Under the pieces are notes generated by a model. It was not told where the DNA came from. It ran no database searches and saw nothing but the letters and a program-made list of their open reading frames with translations. Made by a program: the position numbers and the translations under genes. Below are positions 25,936 through 35,223 of a DNA stretch of 64,000 bases, in pieces. The DNA is from CAZOAR01 sp964577985 (GTDB taxonomy: Bacteria > Gemmatimonadota > CAZMKB01 > CAZNLH01). The stretch lies in the NCBI GenBank assembly GCA_964577985.1, contig CAZOAR010000010.1:1-64000 (forward strand), read 5' to 3'. The first letter of the stretch is position 1. The number at the start of each line of letters is the position of its first letter.

Positions 25936-26969
25936 TGCAGCAGGACTGCATCGAGTACCTCGACAAACTCGAGGCGGACGCCCTCCGGAAGATAGAAAAA
26001 GCTGCTGGCCGGGAGGCGCTGGAGGAGTTGCGCGTTGATCTTCTCGGTCGCAAGGGGAGACTGAGTGAATTCATGAGGCGTCTCCGGGAGCTTCCCCCCG
26101 GGGAAAGACCCGGTGCCGGGGAAAAGGCCAACACTATTAAGGGAAGGCTGAGCGATGTTCTCACATCGAAGATCGACTCTCTTTCAGATTCATCACTCGC
26201 ACGAAGGCTTGAAGAGGAGGAGGTGGACACGACACTTCCGGGTGTCCAGCCCTGGGCCGGTAGTCTTCACCCCATCAGCCTTGTCCTCAAGGATATCGTA
26301 AACGTATTTCACGGCATGGGATTTTCAGTAGCCCGGGGACCTGAAACAGAGCTGGACTATTATAATTTCGAAGCACTCAATGTTCCAAAGGATCATCCTG
26401 CGAGAGACATGCAGGACACGTTCTATCTATCGGATGATGTGGTGATGAGAACACATACTTCTCCCGTCCAGATCCGGGTGATGGAGAAGAGCCGACCACC
26501 TCTGCGAATCATAGTCCCGGGCAGGGTTTTCAGGTGTGATTCGCCCGACGCATCACATAGCCCCACATTCCATCAGGTTGAGGGGCTGTACGTGGACAGG
26601 GACGTTACATTTCCTCAACTCAAGGGGTGTCTCGATTCCTTCGCGAAGAACATATTCGGGCCCGAGGTTAGTACGCGTTTCAGGCCCAGTTTTTTCCCGT
26701 TTACCGAGCCGAGTGCCGAAGTTGATATTTCCTGTCTGTTCTGCGGGGGTTCCGGTTGCAGGGTTTGCAAGAGGACGGGGTGGCTGGAAGTCCTCGGCGC
26801 GGGCATGGTGAATCCTGCGGTGTTCAACGCAGTAGGTTACGATCCGGAGTCCTTTACCGGTTTCGCCTTTGGGCTTGGCGTTGAACGGATCGCGATGCTC
26901 AAGTATGGAATCAATGATATCAGAATGTTCTACGAAAACGATATTCGGTTTCTATCTCAGTTCAGATAA
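25935..26969 (+). CDS. pheS: phenylalanyl-tRNA synthetase alpha subunit
   Basis: Catalytic subunit of 344 aa of the alpha2beta2 enzyme. An N-terminal coiled coil (~1-90) binds tRNA. HPISLVLKDIVNVFHGMGF, the motif-2 region FRCDSPDASHSPTFHQVEG, and GFAFGLGVERIAMLKYGI (motif 3) form the active site. A CLFCGGSGCRVCKRTGW knuckle sits between. The ATG at 25935 shares a base with the rplT TGA (TGATG). A GTG one codon upstream (25932) is equally usable. Confidence 0.96.
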   Translation: MQQDCIEYLDKLEADALRKIEKAAGREALEELRVDLLGRKGRLSEFMRRLRELPPGERPGAGEKANTIKGRLSDVLTSKIDSLSDSSLARRLEEEEVDTTLPGVQPWAGSLHPISLVLKDIVNVFHGMGFSVARGPETELDYYNFEALNVPKDHPARDMQDTFYLSDDVVMRTHTSPVQIRVMEKSRPPLRIIVPGRVFRCDSPDASHSPTFHQVEGLYVDRDVTFPQLKGCLDSFAKNIFGPEVSTRFRPSFFPFTEPSAEVDISCLFCGGSGCRVCKRTGWLEVLGAGMVNPAVFNAVGYDPESFTGFAFGLGVERIAMLKYGINDIRMFYENDIRFLSQFR

Positions 26970-26980
26970 AGGAGTTGCGC

Positions 26981-29395
26981 GTGAAGGTCAGTTTGAGCTG
27001 GCTGCGTGAATTCATAGATATTTCAATCGATATTCCCGAACTCGCTGATCGCCTGACGATGCAGGGCCTGGCGGTAGAGGAAATAGAGCATATTCTTCCT
27101 GACATCCGAGGGGTGATCACCGCCAGAGTAACGGAGGTCAAGAAGCATCCGAACGCCGACCGGCTATCCCTCTGCATGGTGGACACAGGCGAGGGCTCCC
27201 CGCTCAAGGTAGTCTGTGGCGCATCAAATGTCGAGGAGGGAGGCCTCTATCCGTTCGCTCCAACTGGGACACGCCTGCCGGGTGGAATGGAGATAAGAGA
27301 AGCCGAAATCAGAGGAGAATTATCGAGCGGCATGCTCTGTTCGGGAAAGGAGCTGGAGATCGGAGTCGACGGTGAAGGGATCCTCAGGCTTGACGACGCG
27401 TTACCCATCGGGGCCGACCTTGTGTCTGAACTGGGCCTTGAAGATTATATCCTCGACATCGATGTCACAGCCAACAGGTTTGATCTTCTCTCTCATCTCG
27501 GTATTGCGAGGGAGATAGGATCGATTACGGGAAATCACATCAGACTGCCCGATCACGCTGTGACATGGGGCGTAGAGAACGCTGGTGGAGAGGTGTCCGT
27601 CGATCTCCTTGATCGAGAGGCCTGCCCGCGGTACATGGCGTGTGTCATCAAAGGCGTAAAGGTTACTTCTTCGCCGTTCAGGCTGGCGAGGAGACTGGAA
27701 ACGCTGGGCCTGCGAACAGTAAACAATGTAGTGGATGTCTCAAACTATGTGCTTATGGAGCTTGGCCACCCTCTGCACACATTCGACTCGAATCTGTTGA
27801 AGGACGACAGGATAGTGGTAAGACGCGCCTCGGAGAGGGAAACCATAGAGACGCTCGACGGTGAAAAGAGGGAACTCGGGCCGGAGGACCTGGTCATCGC
27901 GGATCTGGAGAAACCGGTCGCCATTGCCGGAGTCATGGGTGGTCTCGATACGGAGGTGACAGACTCCACGACCGATGTTTTCGTCGAGTGCGCTCACTTC
28001 AACCCCGTCTTGATTCGAAGGACTTCGAGAAGGCTGGCGCTTCAATCACAGGCATCCTTCAGATTCGAAAGGTGGGTCGACCCTAATTCACTATCTTTCG
28101 CCCTCGACAGGGCGGTTTTTCTGCTCCAGGCGCACGCGGGAGGGGTAGTCTCGTCTGGTCGCATAGATGAGTATCCTGAAGAGGTAAAGCGGAAGACAGT
28201 CTGCTTAAGACCGGCCAGAGCTGATAAACTGCTGGGCACGTCTATCGATGCGCGGGAGATGGCAGGGCTCCTCGAGGGTATCGATCTGCCTGTTAATGAA
28301 AACGAGGGAGAGATCGAAGTCGACGTCCCGACATTCAGACAGGATCTGACAGAGGAGGTCGATCTTATAGAAGAGATTGCGAGACTGGTTGGATACGACA
28401 GGTTTGATATTCCCGAAGAGACGGGGTCTCGAATCGCTGCGGGGGCCGACAAAAGGAGTCAGCGGATGGAGCAGATGAAAATGCTCCTGGCAGGACAGGG
28501 ATTTCGTGAGGTCTACACTGCGTCCTTCCTGAACGCAGAAGAAATGGCTCTCCTTTTCCCCGGAATTGACACATCGACTCTCTGGTCCGTCCGGAATCCA
28601 ATATCGAGCAACACAGGTATCCTCAGGCATTCTCTTTTGCCGGGTCTTATTCAGGTATTGAAACTCAACGCCAACCGGAACAACCCGGATCTCAGAATTT
28701 TTGAGTCGGGAACAGTGTTCAATCCTATGTCGACCGGAGAGCAGAAACCACAGGAATCTACGTCTGTGGCCGGGTTGATATCGGGAGGAAAATCACCCGT
28801 TCACTGGACGAACAGTTCCCCTGAATCGTATGATTTTTTCGACCTGAAGGGGATGGTTGAGTTTCTCTTCAAGGAAATGGGCACCCCGGATGTTCTGTGT
28901 ACCAACGCGAACAGGATGCCTTTTCATCCAGGACGATGTTCATCTGTCACGGTCAGCGGAGTGGAGGTGGGTTGTCTCGGCGAACTTCATCCGTCGGTTT
29001 GCAGGGCTCTTGATCTGCGAGATGTCCCCTTTCTGTTCGAGCTTGACACACTCTGTTTTGAGGCAACCAACGGGAAGCGAACGTATATTGAAGTGTCTTC
29101 ATTCCCATCCGTAAAAAGGGATCTTTCTCTTCTTGTCCCGAACAAGGTTACTCACCATGATCTGGAGACGGTGATCAGGGATGTCTGCGGGGACTTGCTC
29201 GAGGAACTGACCCTCTATGACGTTTACTCGGGGCGCCAGGTGCCCGATGGCAGCGAAGCACTGACTTTCGCGCTCGTTCTCAGGTCGCGTAAAAGGACAT
29301 TGAACGACAGGGAAATCGAAGTGTTAATGGGAAAAGTGATGAAACGGATTGAAAAGGAACTGGGCGTAACCCTGAGACCCATGGAAGGCAAGTAG
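26981..29395 (+). CDS. pheT: phenylalanyl-tRNA synthetase beta subunit
   Basis: Beta subunit of about 804 aa. VSLSWLREFIDI opens domain B1, an EMAP/OB-like segment (~40-150) has KHPNADRLSLCMVDTG, the B3/B4 editing region has HPLHTFDSNLL, B5 follows, and the protein ends with an anticodon-binding FDX-ACB domain (SSFPSVKRDLSLLVP). The GTG at 26981 has AGGAG at 7 nt and starts at the conserved residue. A TTG two codons earlier is the alternative. It follows pheS by 11 bp. Confidence 0.96.
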   Translation: MKVSLSWLREFIDISIDIPELADRLTMQGLAVEEIEHILPDIRGVITARVTEVKKHPNADRLSLCMVDTGEGSPLKVVCGASNVEEGGLYPFAPTGTRLPGGMEIREAEIRGELSSGMLCSGKELEIGVDGEGILRLDDALPIGADLVSELGLEDYILDIDVTANRFDLLSHLGIAREIGSITGNHIRLPDHAVTWGVENAGGEVSVDLLDREACPRYMACVIKGVKVTSSPFRLARRLETLGLRTVNNVVDVSNYVLMELGHPLHTFDSNLLKDDRIVVRRASERETIETLDGEKRELGPEDLVIADLEKPVAIAGVMGGLDTEVTDSTTDVFVECAHFNPVLIRRTSRRLALQSQASFRFERWVDPNSLSFALDRAVFLLQAHAGGVVSSGRIDEYPEEVKRKTVCLRPARADKLLGTSIDAREMAGLLEGIDLPVNENEGEIEVDVPTFRQDLTEEVDLIEEIARLVGYDRFDIPEETGSRIAAGADKRSQRMEQMKMLLAGQGFREVYTASFLNAEEMALLFPGIDTSTLWSVRNPISSNTGILRHSLLPGLIQVLKLNANRNNPDLRIFESGTVFNPMSTGEQKPQESTSVAGLISGGKSPVHWTNSSPESYDFFDLKGMVEFLFKEMGTPDVLCTNANRMPFHPGRCSSVTVSGVEVGCLGELHPSVCRALDLRDVPFLFELDTLCFEATNGKRTYIEVSSFPSVKRDLSLLVPNKVTHHDLETVIRDVCGDLLEELTLYDVYSGRQVPDGSEALTFALVLRSRKRTLNDREIEVLMGKVMKRIEKELGVTLRPMEGK

Positions 29396-29402
29396 GGAGG
29401 AA

Positions 29403-29702
29403 ATGGACAGGAGGCGGGAAATCCAGAGAGAATCAGGAGACAACAGGAAAAAAAAGGCCATCCTTGATCAACTGGAGGGTGAGGTGGAGAGAGTTGTGGA
29501 TGAACTGCTGCGATCCAGGGAGGAAGCGGCCAGGTTGAGAGCGAGGTTGGAGAAGGCTGAAGAAGCAGGGTTAACGGAAGGAAGTAGCGGGGAATTAGTG
29601 GTGTTGAGAGAAGAAAACGGTGAACTGCGAGTCAAACTGGAAAAGATCGCGGTCAAGGCGAAGGAGATGTTGAAAAGGCTGGATGTGATCGAGGGAGGGT
29701 AG
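29403..29702 (+). CDS. small coiled-coil protein upstream of zapA (ZapB-like?)
   Basis: Protein of 99 aa that is almost entirely charged helix with heptad spacing (DQLEGEVERVVDELLRSREE, VLREENGELRVKLEKIAV). No transmembrane segment or catalytic motif is visible. GGAGG precedes the ATG, 7 bp after pheT. The coiled-coil type and the place next to zapA suggest a divisome partner comparable to ZapB, which binds ZapA in enterobacteria, but sequence identity to ZapB is not evident. Confidence 0.6.
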   Translation: MDRRREIQRESGDNRKKKAILDQLEGEVERVVDELLRSREEAARLRARLEKAEEAGLTEGSSGELVVLREENGELRVKLEKIAVKAKEMLKRLDVIEGG

Positions 29703-29795
29703 ACTGGAGTCAGATGATGCCGGCACCGGTAACGCTTGCATCAGCAAATTCCGTCGTTGGTTTGGATTTCAGCATGACCACACGCTTGAGGGAAA

Positions 29796-30110
29796 ATGGA
29801 CAGAGAAGCCGAAAACAGTACGAGGGTTAGTATTTATGGGGAAGAGTTGGGAATCAGGAGCAGTGCTTCTCCTGAGTACACACGGCGGGTTGCCGCTTTT
29901 GTGGACAAGGTCATGAAGCAGGTTGCAAAGGCTACGAAGCTGACCGATGTCCACAGAATAGCTATACTCGCGGCGATGTCCATTACAGATGAATATTTCC
30001 AGGCAGTCAGCAAGGGGAATGAGAGCAGTGAAGGCTGGGAGGAACGGGTGGAGACGATGATACAGAAGCTGCGGAAAGTCGGAGAAGAAGCAGATGAAGC
30101 GGGGGATTGA
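29796..30110 (+). CDS. zapA: cell division protein ZapA
   Basis: FtsZ-ring-associated protein of 104 aa that crosslinks FtsZ filaments. The globular head VSIYGEELGIRSSASPEYTR, then VAAFVDKVM and DVHRIAILAAMSITDEYF, match ZapA, and a C-terminal helix (EERVETMIQKL) dimerises. GAGGG lies before the ATG. The gene order zapA - small RNA - rny is the context in which 6S RNA is found in many bacteria. Confidence 0.88.
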   Translation: MDREAENSTRVSIYGEELGIRSSASPEYTRRVAAFVDKVMKQVAKATKLTDVHRIAILAAMSITDEYFQAVSKGNESSEGWEERVETMIQKLRKVGEEADEAGD

Positions 30111-30119
30111 ACAATTTCC

Positions 30120-30148
30120 TTGTCTGAGAGCGGAAAATCTGTTATACT
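30120..30148 (+). promoter_or_regulatory. promoter of the 6S RNA candidate
   Basis: TTGTCT (30120-30125) and TATACT (30143-30148) are spaced by 17 bp. The predicted start near 30155 falls at the 5' edge of the closing stem of the RNA. Confidence 0.6.
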
Positions 30149-30154
30149 GATAGT

Positions 30155-30340
30155 AGAAATCCCTGCACTGTGCGTGGGGAAAAGCGAAATTTTGAACCAA
30201 CACTAGCTGACCGGGAATCTGTCACTGTTGTTTGATTACACGCCCGTACGGCGGGAAGTAAGAGACCAGCGGGGAGATACCCACCCTATATGCGTCAGGT
30301 TCAAAAAATCCCTTTTCTCTCGCCTGTTGCGGGGATTTTT
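30155..30340 (+). ncRNA. ssrS: probable 6S RNA (RNA polymerase regulator)
   Basis: A 260-bp gap between zapA and rny holds a promoter and a ~185-nt sequence that folds end to end. Bases 30157-30167 pair with 30328-30338 over 11 bp (one G-U), and 30190-30198 pair with 30298-30306 over 9 bp. Between these stems GAAAAG/CUUUUC and GCG/CGC continue the rod. A large unpaired middle region and GC-rich apical hairpins follow, and a T run (30336-30340) ends it. This rod with a central bubble, the size and the zapA context are those of 6S RNA, which mimics an open promoter and traps sigma70 holoenzyme. A riboswitch for rny is the alternative. Confidence 0.65.
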
Positions 30341-30372
30341 ATTCGTATCTACTTGAATTTGGAGAAAACAAT

Positions 30373-31941
30373 ATGTTCGGATACCCCATTCCAATAATCA
30401 TTGCATCGGCTGCCCTGGGAGTGCTGGGTTTTATCTCAGGGTTTGTCCTGCGAAAGAAGGTTGCGGCGAAGGCCATCAGAGAGGCCGAGAAAGAAGCAGA
30501 AAGCGTCCTTCGCGATGCCAGGCGAGAAGGGGAAAATATCAAGAAGACAGCCGTCATTGAGATGAAGGAGAAGCTTTACAAGGCGAAGGTCAAGGTCGAG
30601 GAGGAGTTTACCGCCAGGCGAAAGGAAATAGAGGAGCTGGAGTGGAAGTTCAAGGACCAGGAATCCACGTTCAACAGAAAACTTGACCTGATCAACAAGA
30701 AGGAGCACGAACTCAAGAAGATGAGCGAGGAATCGCTTGTCCGGGAAAAGGCTGTTAGATCGAAGGAGTCGCGTCTGGAGCAGGTGATTCAGGAACAGAA
30801 CAGGAAGCTGGAGAGAATAGCCGGTCTGAGCGCCGTCGAAGCAAAGAAGGAACTGATCGCGAACCTTGAAGAAGAAGCGAGACGGGTAGCCGCGCAGACG
30901 TTGAAGGAGATCAAGGAGAGGGCAAAGAGAGAGGCGGACAAGGAGGCTAAGAAGATTATTGTCGACGCGATCCAGAGATGTGCTGCGGATCAGGTCGTTG
31001 AGTCGACTGTGTCGGTGGTCTCTCTTCCAAATGATGAGATGAAGGGGCGAATTATTGGAAGAGAGGGGAGAAACATCCGTTCCTTTGAAATGGCGACAGG
31101 CGTCAATGTGATCATTGATGATACTCCTGAGGCCGTAATCCTCTCGGCGTTCGATCCGGTTCGCAGGGAAACCGCAAGGATTGCCCTCGAGAAGCTTGTG
31201 TCCGACGGGAGGATTCACCCTGGACGGATAGAGGATGTCGTTAAGAAGGCACAGAAGGAGATAAAGGAGATCATTCAGCAGATCGGCGAAGAGGCTGTTT
31301 ACGAGATCGGCATCAATAAGCTCCATCCCGATCTCATTCATCTGATAGGTCGCTTGAAATACCGGACCAGCTATGGCCAGAATGTGCTCCAGCATCTGAA
31401 GGAATCGGCAATCATAGCAGGCCTCATGGCCACGGAACTTCACCTTGATGAAAGGCTCGCCAAACGCGCCGCGATCCTGCACGATATCGGGAAGTCGATG
31501 ACGCATGAAAGCGAAGGGACACATGTCCAGCTTGGTGCGGATCTGGCGAAGAAGTACAAGGAAGACCCCATCATTGTCAATGCTATAGAGGCCCACCATG
31601 ATGATGTTGAGCATAAATCAGTTATCGCGATCCTCGTCCAGGCCGCTGACGCCCTCTCGGGAGCCAGGCCAGGGGCCAGACGCGAGACGTTCGAGACTTA
31701 CATTCGCCGACTCGAAAAACTCGAGGAGCTTGCGGATTCGTTTGATGGTGTTCAGAAATCGTATGCCATACAGGCAGGTCGAGAGATCCGGGTCATCGTG
31801 GAGCCGGATCAGGTAGATGATGCCAACACCGATCATCTTTCCAATGAGATCGCAAGAAAGATCGAGGGAGAGCTGGAGTACCCCGGCCACATCAAGGTGT
31901 CTGTCATAAGGGAAACAAGGTCGGTTGATTACGCGAAGTGA
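30373..31941 (+). CDS. rny: ribonuclease Y
   Basis: Membrane-anchored endoribonuclease of 522 aa that initiates mRNA decay. One N-terminal helix (~7-27) is followed by a long coiled coil (~35-210), a KH RNA-binding domain with [11 protein letters not shown], and an HD domain with catalytic H370 and D371 in ILHDIGKS. It ends in a conserved C-terminal domain ([14 protein letters not shown]). It lies 15 bp upstream of ymdB, its usual partner. Confidence 0.96.
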   Translation: MFGYPIPIIIASAALGVLGFISGFVLRKKVAAKAIREAEKEAESVLRDARREGENIKKTAVIEMKEKLYKAKVKVEEEFTARRKEIEELEWKFKDQESTFNRKLDLINKKEHELKKMSEESLVREKAVRSKESRLEQVIQEQNRKLERIAGLSAVEAKKELIANLEEEARRVAAQTLKEIKERAKREADKEAKKIIVDAIQRCAADQVVESTVSVVSLPNDEMKGRIIGREGRNIRSFEMATGVNVIIDDTPEAVILSAFDPVRRETARIALEKLVSDGRIHPGRIEDVVKKAQKEIKEIIQQIGEEAVYEIGINKLHPDLIHLIGRLKYRTSYGQNVLQHLKESAIIAGLMATELHLDERLAKRAAILHDIGKSMTHESEGTHVQLGADLAKKYKEDPIIVNAIEAHHDDVEHKSVIAILVQAADALSGARPGARRETFETYIRRLEKLEELADSFDGVQKSYAIQAGREIRVIVEPDQVDDANTDHLSNEIARKIEGELEYPGHIKVSVIRETRSVDYAK

Positions 31942-31956
31942 GGAGAGAAGAAGAGA

Positions 31957-32730
31957 GTGAAGATATTCTTCATAGGTGATATAATTGGGAAACCGGGTCG
32001 TTACTACATTAAGGAAACGTTGCCGACGTTTCTCAAGGAGCATGAAATTGATTGCTGCCTCGCGAACGCGGAGAATTGTTCTGGAGGATTCGGTCTGACC
32101 AGGGAGTCTTCCGAGGAGCTCTTCCGGAGCGGTGTGAATGTCCTGACATCCGGAAATCACATCTGGGATCGCAAGGTAATCATGTCGTTTATTGACCAGG
32201 AGACTCGATTGCTGAGGCCCCTGAACTATCCGCCCGGGACCCCCGGGAAAGGTGATCTCATATTTGAGGCGGGTAATGGTGTGCCTGTAGGTGTGGTCAA
32301 CCTGCAGGGGAGAGTGTTTATGGCACCTATAGACTGCCCCTTTCGTGCCGTTGAGTCGAACCTGGACAGGATCAGGCGGGAAGCGAGAATCGTGCTTGTA
32401 GACTTTCACGCGGAGGCCACTGCGGAGAAGATTGCCATGGGCTGGTTCCTCGCCGGAAAGGTCACTGGTGTCGTGGGAACACACACGCATGTTCAAACGG
32501 CGGATGAGCGAGTCCTCGAGGGGGGCACGGCCTATATAACCGATGTGGGAATGACCGGCTCTATTGCGGGTGTTATCGGGATGAGAAAACAGGAAGCCAT
32601 ACAGAAACTTGTGACTCAGTTACCAAAACGTTTTACACCAGACGCGGGAGATGTCAAGATGATGGGGGTCGTCCTGGATGTCGACGAGAACACGGGGAAA
32701 GCCATCTCCATCACCCGCATCTCGACTTAG
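31957..32730 (+). CDS. ymdB: YmdB-family metallophosphoesterase
   Basis: Calcineurin-like phosphodiesterase of 257 aa (TIGR00282 type). The metal-site motifs are FFIGDIIGKPGR, NAENCSGGFGLT, TSGNHIWDR, DFHAEAT and VGTHTHVQTAD. In Bacillus the family hydrolyses 2',3'-cyclic nucleotides and affects RNase Y-related pathways, consistent with its place behind rny. The start is GTG after a purine-rich Shine-Dalgarno. Confidence 0.93.
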   Translation: MKIFFIGDIIGKPGRYYIKETLPTFLKEHEIDCCLANAENCSGGFGLTRESSEELFRSGVNVLTSGNHIWDRKVIMSFIDQETRLLRPLNYPPGTPGKGDLIFEAGNGVPVGVVNLQGRVFMAPIDCPFRAVESNLDRIRREARIVLVDFHAEATAEKIAMGWFLAGKVTGVVGTHTHVQTADERVLEGGTAYITDVGMTGSIAGVIGMRKQEAIQKLVTQLPKRFTPDAGDVKMMGVVLDVDENTGKAISITRIST

Positions 32731-32810
32731 CGAACAATGTTCAAGATTTTTCTGTCATGCTGCAGGCGGATGACGGGCTGTTATCCGGCGCAGGAAATGG
32801 AGGCGGCCTG

Positions 32811-33701
32811 ATGGGGGCTCAGATCATAAACGGCAAGGAGATCGCCGCTATCGTAAGGGCGGAGGTCAGGGAGGATGTAGAAAGGCTGAAGAAGAACGGT
32901 CGCAGGCCAGGACTGGCATTTATCATTGTGGGCGACAACCCGGCATCCAGGGTGTATGTCAGGATGAAGAACAGGGCGTGCGAAGAGCTTGGGATAGACT
33001 CGATTACACACGAATTGCCCGGTGACATCATCGAGGAAGAGCTCGTCGGTATTATCTCTGATTTGAACGCGGATTCGGGTGTTGATGGGATCCTGGTCCA
33101 ACTTCCTCTGCCCTCGCAGATAAGGGAGTCCGTCATAATCTCATCCATAGACCCCGCGAAGGACGTGGATGGTTTTCATCCTGTTAACATGGGGAGGCTG
33201 GCAGGGGGAGGGGTGGTTCTCAAGCCCTGTACGCCATACGGTATCCAGGTCCTTCTCGAGAGAAGCGACATCTCCGTAGAGGGAAAGCACGTGGTCATTG
33301 TCGGCAGAAGCAACATCGTGGGGAAACCCCTTGCCAATCTCCTCCTCCTGAAGGAAAAAGGCGCGAACGCAACTGTCACGGTCTGTCACTCCGCCACAAC
33401 GGATATCTCGTATTTCACCAGAATGGCAGATATACTCGTGGTCGCAATAGGACGGCCCGAGTATGTGCGAGGAGACATGGTGAAGAAAGGCGCGGTTATT
33501 GTAGATGTGGGGGTGAACAGGGTGGACGACGCCTCGGCGGAGAAGGGCTACAGGCTTGTTGGAGACGTCGACTTTGAAGAGGCAGTGGAAGTCGCCGGCG
33601 CGATTACACCAGTTCCCGGTGGCGTAGGACCGATGACCATCGCCATGTTGATGAAGAATACTGTTACTGCCGCGAGCGCTGATGCAGGATGTGTTCTGTG
33701 A
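32811..33701 (+). CDS. folD: bifunctional methylene-THF dehydrogenase/cyclohydrolase FolD
   Basis: Enzyme of 296 aa that interconverts 5,10-methylene-THF and 10-formyl-THF. The motif with catalytic Lys53 (YVRMKNRACEELGI), DGILVQLPLP, DVDGFHPVN, VIVGRSNIVGKPLANLLL and PVPGGVGPMTIAML are all present. I use the ATG at 32811 because GGAGG lies upstream and the residues before it are not conserved. Its stop overlaps xseA. Confidence 0.95.
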   Translation: MGAQIINGKEIAAIVRAEVREDVERLKKNGRRPGLAFIIVGDNPASRVYVRMKNRACEELGIDSITHELPGDIIEEELVGIISDLNADSGVDGILVQLPLPSQIRESVIISSIDPAKDVDGFHPVNMGRLAGGGVVLKPCTPYGIQVLLERSDISVEGKHVVIVGRSNIVGKPLANLLLLKEKGANATVTVCHSATTDISYFTRMADILVVAIGRPEYVRGDMVKKGAVIVDVGVNRVDDASAEKGYRLVGDVDFEEAVEVAGAITPVPGGVGPMTIAMLMKNTVTAASADAGCVL

Positions 33702-34945
33702 TGATCGAGGAAAAGGACGGCCCGGTAATCTATCGGGTCAGCGAATTGACAAGTCTGATGAAGGAGATGCTTGAAGAAGAGTATCCTTCCGTCTGGGTGG
33801 AGGGCGAGATATCGAACCTGGTAACCGCCGCGTCCGGCCACGTCTACTTTTCCGTCAAGGATGAGAGGGCGCAGCTGCCCTCTGTCATGTTTCGAAGTGC
33901 CAGTTCCAGGCTTGTTTTCGAGCCGGAGAATGGGATGAAGGTGATTGCGAGGGGCAGGGTGTCCATCTATCCACCCTCCGGGAGATACCAGTTGATCGTT
34001 TCCGGGATGAAGCCCGCCGGTGTCGGGGTTCTTCATCTCGAATTCGAGGAATTGAAGCAGCGCCTCGATGGGGAGGGGCTCTTCGATGAAGCTCTCAAGA
34101 AACCCCTGCCTCCTTTCCCACACAGAATAGGGGTAATAACCTCCCCTCGAGGCGCCGCTGTCAGGGACATCATATCAATTATCGGAAGGAGGTTCCCCGT
34201 TGCTGAAATAGTTCTCTATCCCGTAAATGTTCAGGGGGAGGGAGCGTCTACGGAGATTTCGAGGGCGATTGAGGTGATGGACCGCCCGGAAGAATTGGAT
34301 CTTCTAATCGTGGGAAGAGGTGGCGGATCCATCGAGGACCTCTGGGCCTTTAATGAGGAGAACGTGGCACGAGCGATAGTTGCCTCAAAATTGCCGGTGG
34401 TTTCGGCTGTGGGTCACGAAATTGATTTTACGATAGCGGACTTCGTATCCGATCTCAGGGCTCCCACGCCATCAGCCGCGGCGGAGCTTGTTGTTCCGGA
34501 CATCATAATGCTTCTCTCCCGGTTGAATGGCTTATCCGCGAGCATGAGACGGGAGGTCAGGGCTATCCTGGACAGAATGGTAAGCAGGTTCAAGTTCCTC
34601 TCCTCCAGCCACGGATTGAGAAGGGTTCCGTTGATGATAGAGGACGCTTCTCAGCGGCTCGATCATTGTCAACTCGCGATGAGAAGAAATGTCCTCGACA
34701 TATTCAGGGGCATGAGGAGGAGGCTGGAAGACGCGAGAGGAAGGCTTGACATTCTAAGCCCGGCAGCCACTCTCGGCAGGGGATACTCGATCGCATACAG
34801 GCTGCCGGAATGCGCGCTCCTGAGGAGCGCCTCTGAACTGTCGCGGGGAGACGCGGTTCGAGTCCGTCTTCACCGTGGAGAAGTGGATTGCGAAGTAACA
34901 AAAGTACACGTGCATGAATCGGGTAAGGCGGTGAGCAGAAAATGA
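33701..34945 (+). CDS. xseA: exodeoxyribonuclease VII large subunit
   Basis: Catalytic subunit of 414 aa of ExoVII, which degrades single-stranded DNA to oligonucleotides. An OB fold at the N-terminus (SVWVEGEISNLVTAASGHVY) is followed by the catalytic domain with GVITSPRGAAVRDI, VGRGGGSIEDLWAFNEE and VSAVGHEIDFTIADFV, then a long helical segment that carries XseB. The ATG shares a base with the folD stop (TGATG). An ATG at 33689 is possible. ATGA overlap with xseB keeps the subunits in step. Confidence 0.95.
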   Translation: MIEEKDGPVIYRVSELTSLMKEMLEEEYPSVWVEGEISNLVTAASGHVYFSVKDERAQLPSVMFRSASSRLVFEPENGMKVIARGRVSIYPPSGRYQLIVSGMKPAGVGVLHLEFEELKQRLDGEGLFDEALKKPLPPFPHRIGVITSPRGAAVRDIISIIGRRFPVAEIVLYPVNVQGEGASTEISRAIEVMDRPEELDLLIVGRGGGSIEDLWAFNEENVARAIVASKLPVVSAVGHEIDFTIADFVSDLRAPTPSAAAELVVPDIIMLLSRLNGLSASMRREVRAILDRMVSRFKFLSSSHGLRRVPLMIEDASQRLDHCQLAMRRNVLDIFRGMRRRLEDARGRLDILSPAATLGRGYSIAYRLPECALLRSASELSRGDAVRVRLHRGEVDCEVTKVHVHESGKAVSRK

Positions 34946-35223
34946 GCGGGAAAGAAGAGAAGGCTGGAAGGACGTCCTCAAGCTTTGAAGATGAGTTGAT
35001 GCGACTCGAAGAGATAGTGCGAGACCTCGAATCTGAGAAAGTGACGCTGGAAAAGGCGCTCCGCCTCTTTGAAGAGGGATCGAAGATTGCGAAGTCCGCC
35101 GAGAAGAAACTGAGAGCGAGCCAGGTAAAGGTGAGGGAGGTGCTTGGGGAGGAGGATGGAAAGCTCATAACGGAAGATTTTCTGCTGACGAAAGGCGAAG
35201 AAGAGCCCGATGGCGAAACCTGA
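34942..35223 (+). CDS. xseB: exodeoxyribonuclease VII small subunit
   Basis: Helical hairpin protein of 93 aa (SFEDELMRLEEIVRDLE and LEKALRLFEEGSKIAKSAE) that coats the ExoVII large subunit helix. The acidic tail is a little longer than usual. It overlaps xseA by 4 bp and ispA by 14 bp. Confidence 0.93.
   Translation: MSGKEEKAGRTSSSFEDELMRLEEIVRDLESEKVTLEKALRLFEEGSKIAKSAEKKLRASQVKVREVLGEEDGKLITEDFLLTKGEEEPDGET

Noticed and set aside
30155..30340. Cobalamin riboswitch instead of 6S RNA
   Set aside because: A few short fragments resemble cobalamin motifs, but the conserved core is not assembled in order, the downstream gene (rny) is not B12-related, and the end-to-end closing stem fits 6S RNA better.
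30436..31614. 392-codon open frame antisense to rny
   Set aside because: It is a mirror frame of a highly charged, codon-biased gene. The plus-strand RNase Y is full length with all motifs. Long antisense frames over thrS (22939-23964) and glgP (10591-11472) were dismissed for the same reason.
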